Shown one piece after another: positions 5,061-5,137 of a stretch of 5,137 nt of DNA. Made by a program: the position numbers and the translations under genes. Under the pieces are notes generated by a model, which worked only from the letters and a program-made list of their open reading frames with translations, was not told the origin of the DNA and did no database searches. How positions within the stretch are numbered: position 1 is the stretch's first letter; every line of letters starts with the position of its first letter. The stretch comes from an uncultured Clostridia bacterium. GTDB taxonomy: Bacteria; Bacillota; Clostridia; Lachnospirales; Anaerotignaceae. The stretch is taken from the NCBI GenBank assembly GCA_910583755.1, contig CAJTZO010000013.1:60443-65579 (forward strand). Reading direction: 5' to 3'.

Positions 5061-5084
5061 AATCTCCCTAGAGTGGGAGATTTT
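5061..5084 (+). terminator. Hairpin, possible terminator downstream of the UspA-like gene
   Basis: AATCTCCC (5061-5068) pairs with GGGAGATT (5075-5082) around a 6-nt loop, with a short TTTT at 5081-5084. An outer inverted pair TTGACA (5050-5055) and TGTCAA (5089-5094) could enclose it, with a T7 run at 5102-5108 beyond. It lies about 190 nt after the stop codon, so its use as that gene's terminator is uncertain. Confidence 0.45.
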
Positions 5085-5137
5085 AGTCTGTCAATAAAGT
5101 CTTTTTTTGTGGGTTTCACCCACACCCACCAACTTTT
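5085..5137 (+). repeat. Diverged direct repeat, copy B (reaches window edge)
   Basis: This is the second copy of the element at 4882-4934, about 203 bp downstream in the same orientation. It carries an intact GTGGGT-TTC-ACCCAC hairpin after a T7 run and ends CACCAACTTTT at the window boundary, so it may continue. It may be the edge of a dispersed intergenic repeat family. Confidence 0.55.

Larger units (their letters stand above)
4871..5137. other. Non-coding tail with several hairpins and no recognisable gene
   Basis: No supported reading frame was found. From left to right it holds a first repeat copy (4882-4934) flanked by inverted ATGTTAG/CTAACAT (4875-4881 and 4943-4949), then a T7A7 tract (4929-4942). 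A TTCTTT-CACG-AAAGAA hairpin lies near 5001-5016. A short TTGAG/CTCAA hairpin (5025-5043) is followed by TTTTTT. The GC-rich hairpin at 5061-5082 comes next, then a second repeat copy to the window edge. The final bases also include a GTGGGT-TTC-ACCCAC hairpin (5109-5123). Confidence 0.6.

Overview
The window looks like a piece of a low-GC Firmicutes (Clostridia, possibly Lachnospiraceae-like) chromosome. The grounds are the strongly A+T-rich composition, AGGAGG-type ribosome binding sites, many intrinsic terminators, an FMN riboswitch in front of an ECF-type riboflavin transporter gene, a Firmicutes-type CTP synthase P-loop (GGVVSGLGKG) and a collagen-like surface or spore protein. The species cannot be named from this sequence alone.

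Layout. Positions 1-575 (+) hold the 3' end of a collagen-like gene: Gly-X-Thr triplets followed by a BclA-like C-terminal domain. It converges on ribU (748-1350, -), and a strong hairpin at 633-656 lies between the two genes and could terminate both. Upstream of ribU is a complete FMN riboswitch (1479-1588, -) with a classical terminator (1409-1438) before the ribU start. Next is a gene for a C_GCAxxG_C_C family cysteine-rich protein (1724-2200, -) with a near-consensus promoter. A regulatory region of about 375 bp (2201-2574) separates it from the divergent pyrG gene for CTP synthase (2575-4179, +). That region holds a near-perfect palindrome, an extended -10 promoter and a terminator-like leader hairpin. 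pyrG ends at a 15-bp-stem terminator. It is followed by a separately promoted gene for a small UspA/KdpD-like protein (4430-4870, +). The last 267 bp are non-coding, contain several hairpins, and carry two diverged direct copies of a 53-bp element; the second copy reaches the window edge.

How the parts work together. Most genes appear to be single transcription units with their own promoters and terminators. Two are nucleotide- or cofactor-related: riboflavin uptake controlled by FMN, and CTP synthesis with what looks like an attenuator-type leader. The collagen-like protein and the tail repeats are the most variable-looking parts. I found no mobile element, CRISPR array, tRNA or rRNA, and no clear new multi-gene system. 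The points most worth a second look are the pyrG leader, the palindrome between the divergent genes, the layered hairpins after the riboswitch, and the paired tail repeats.
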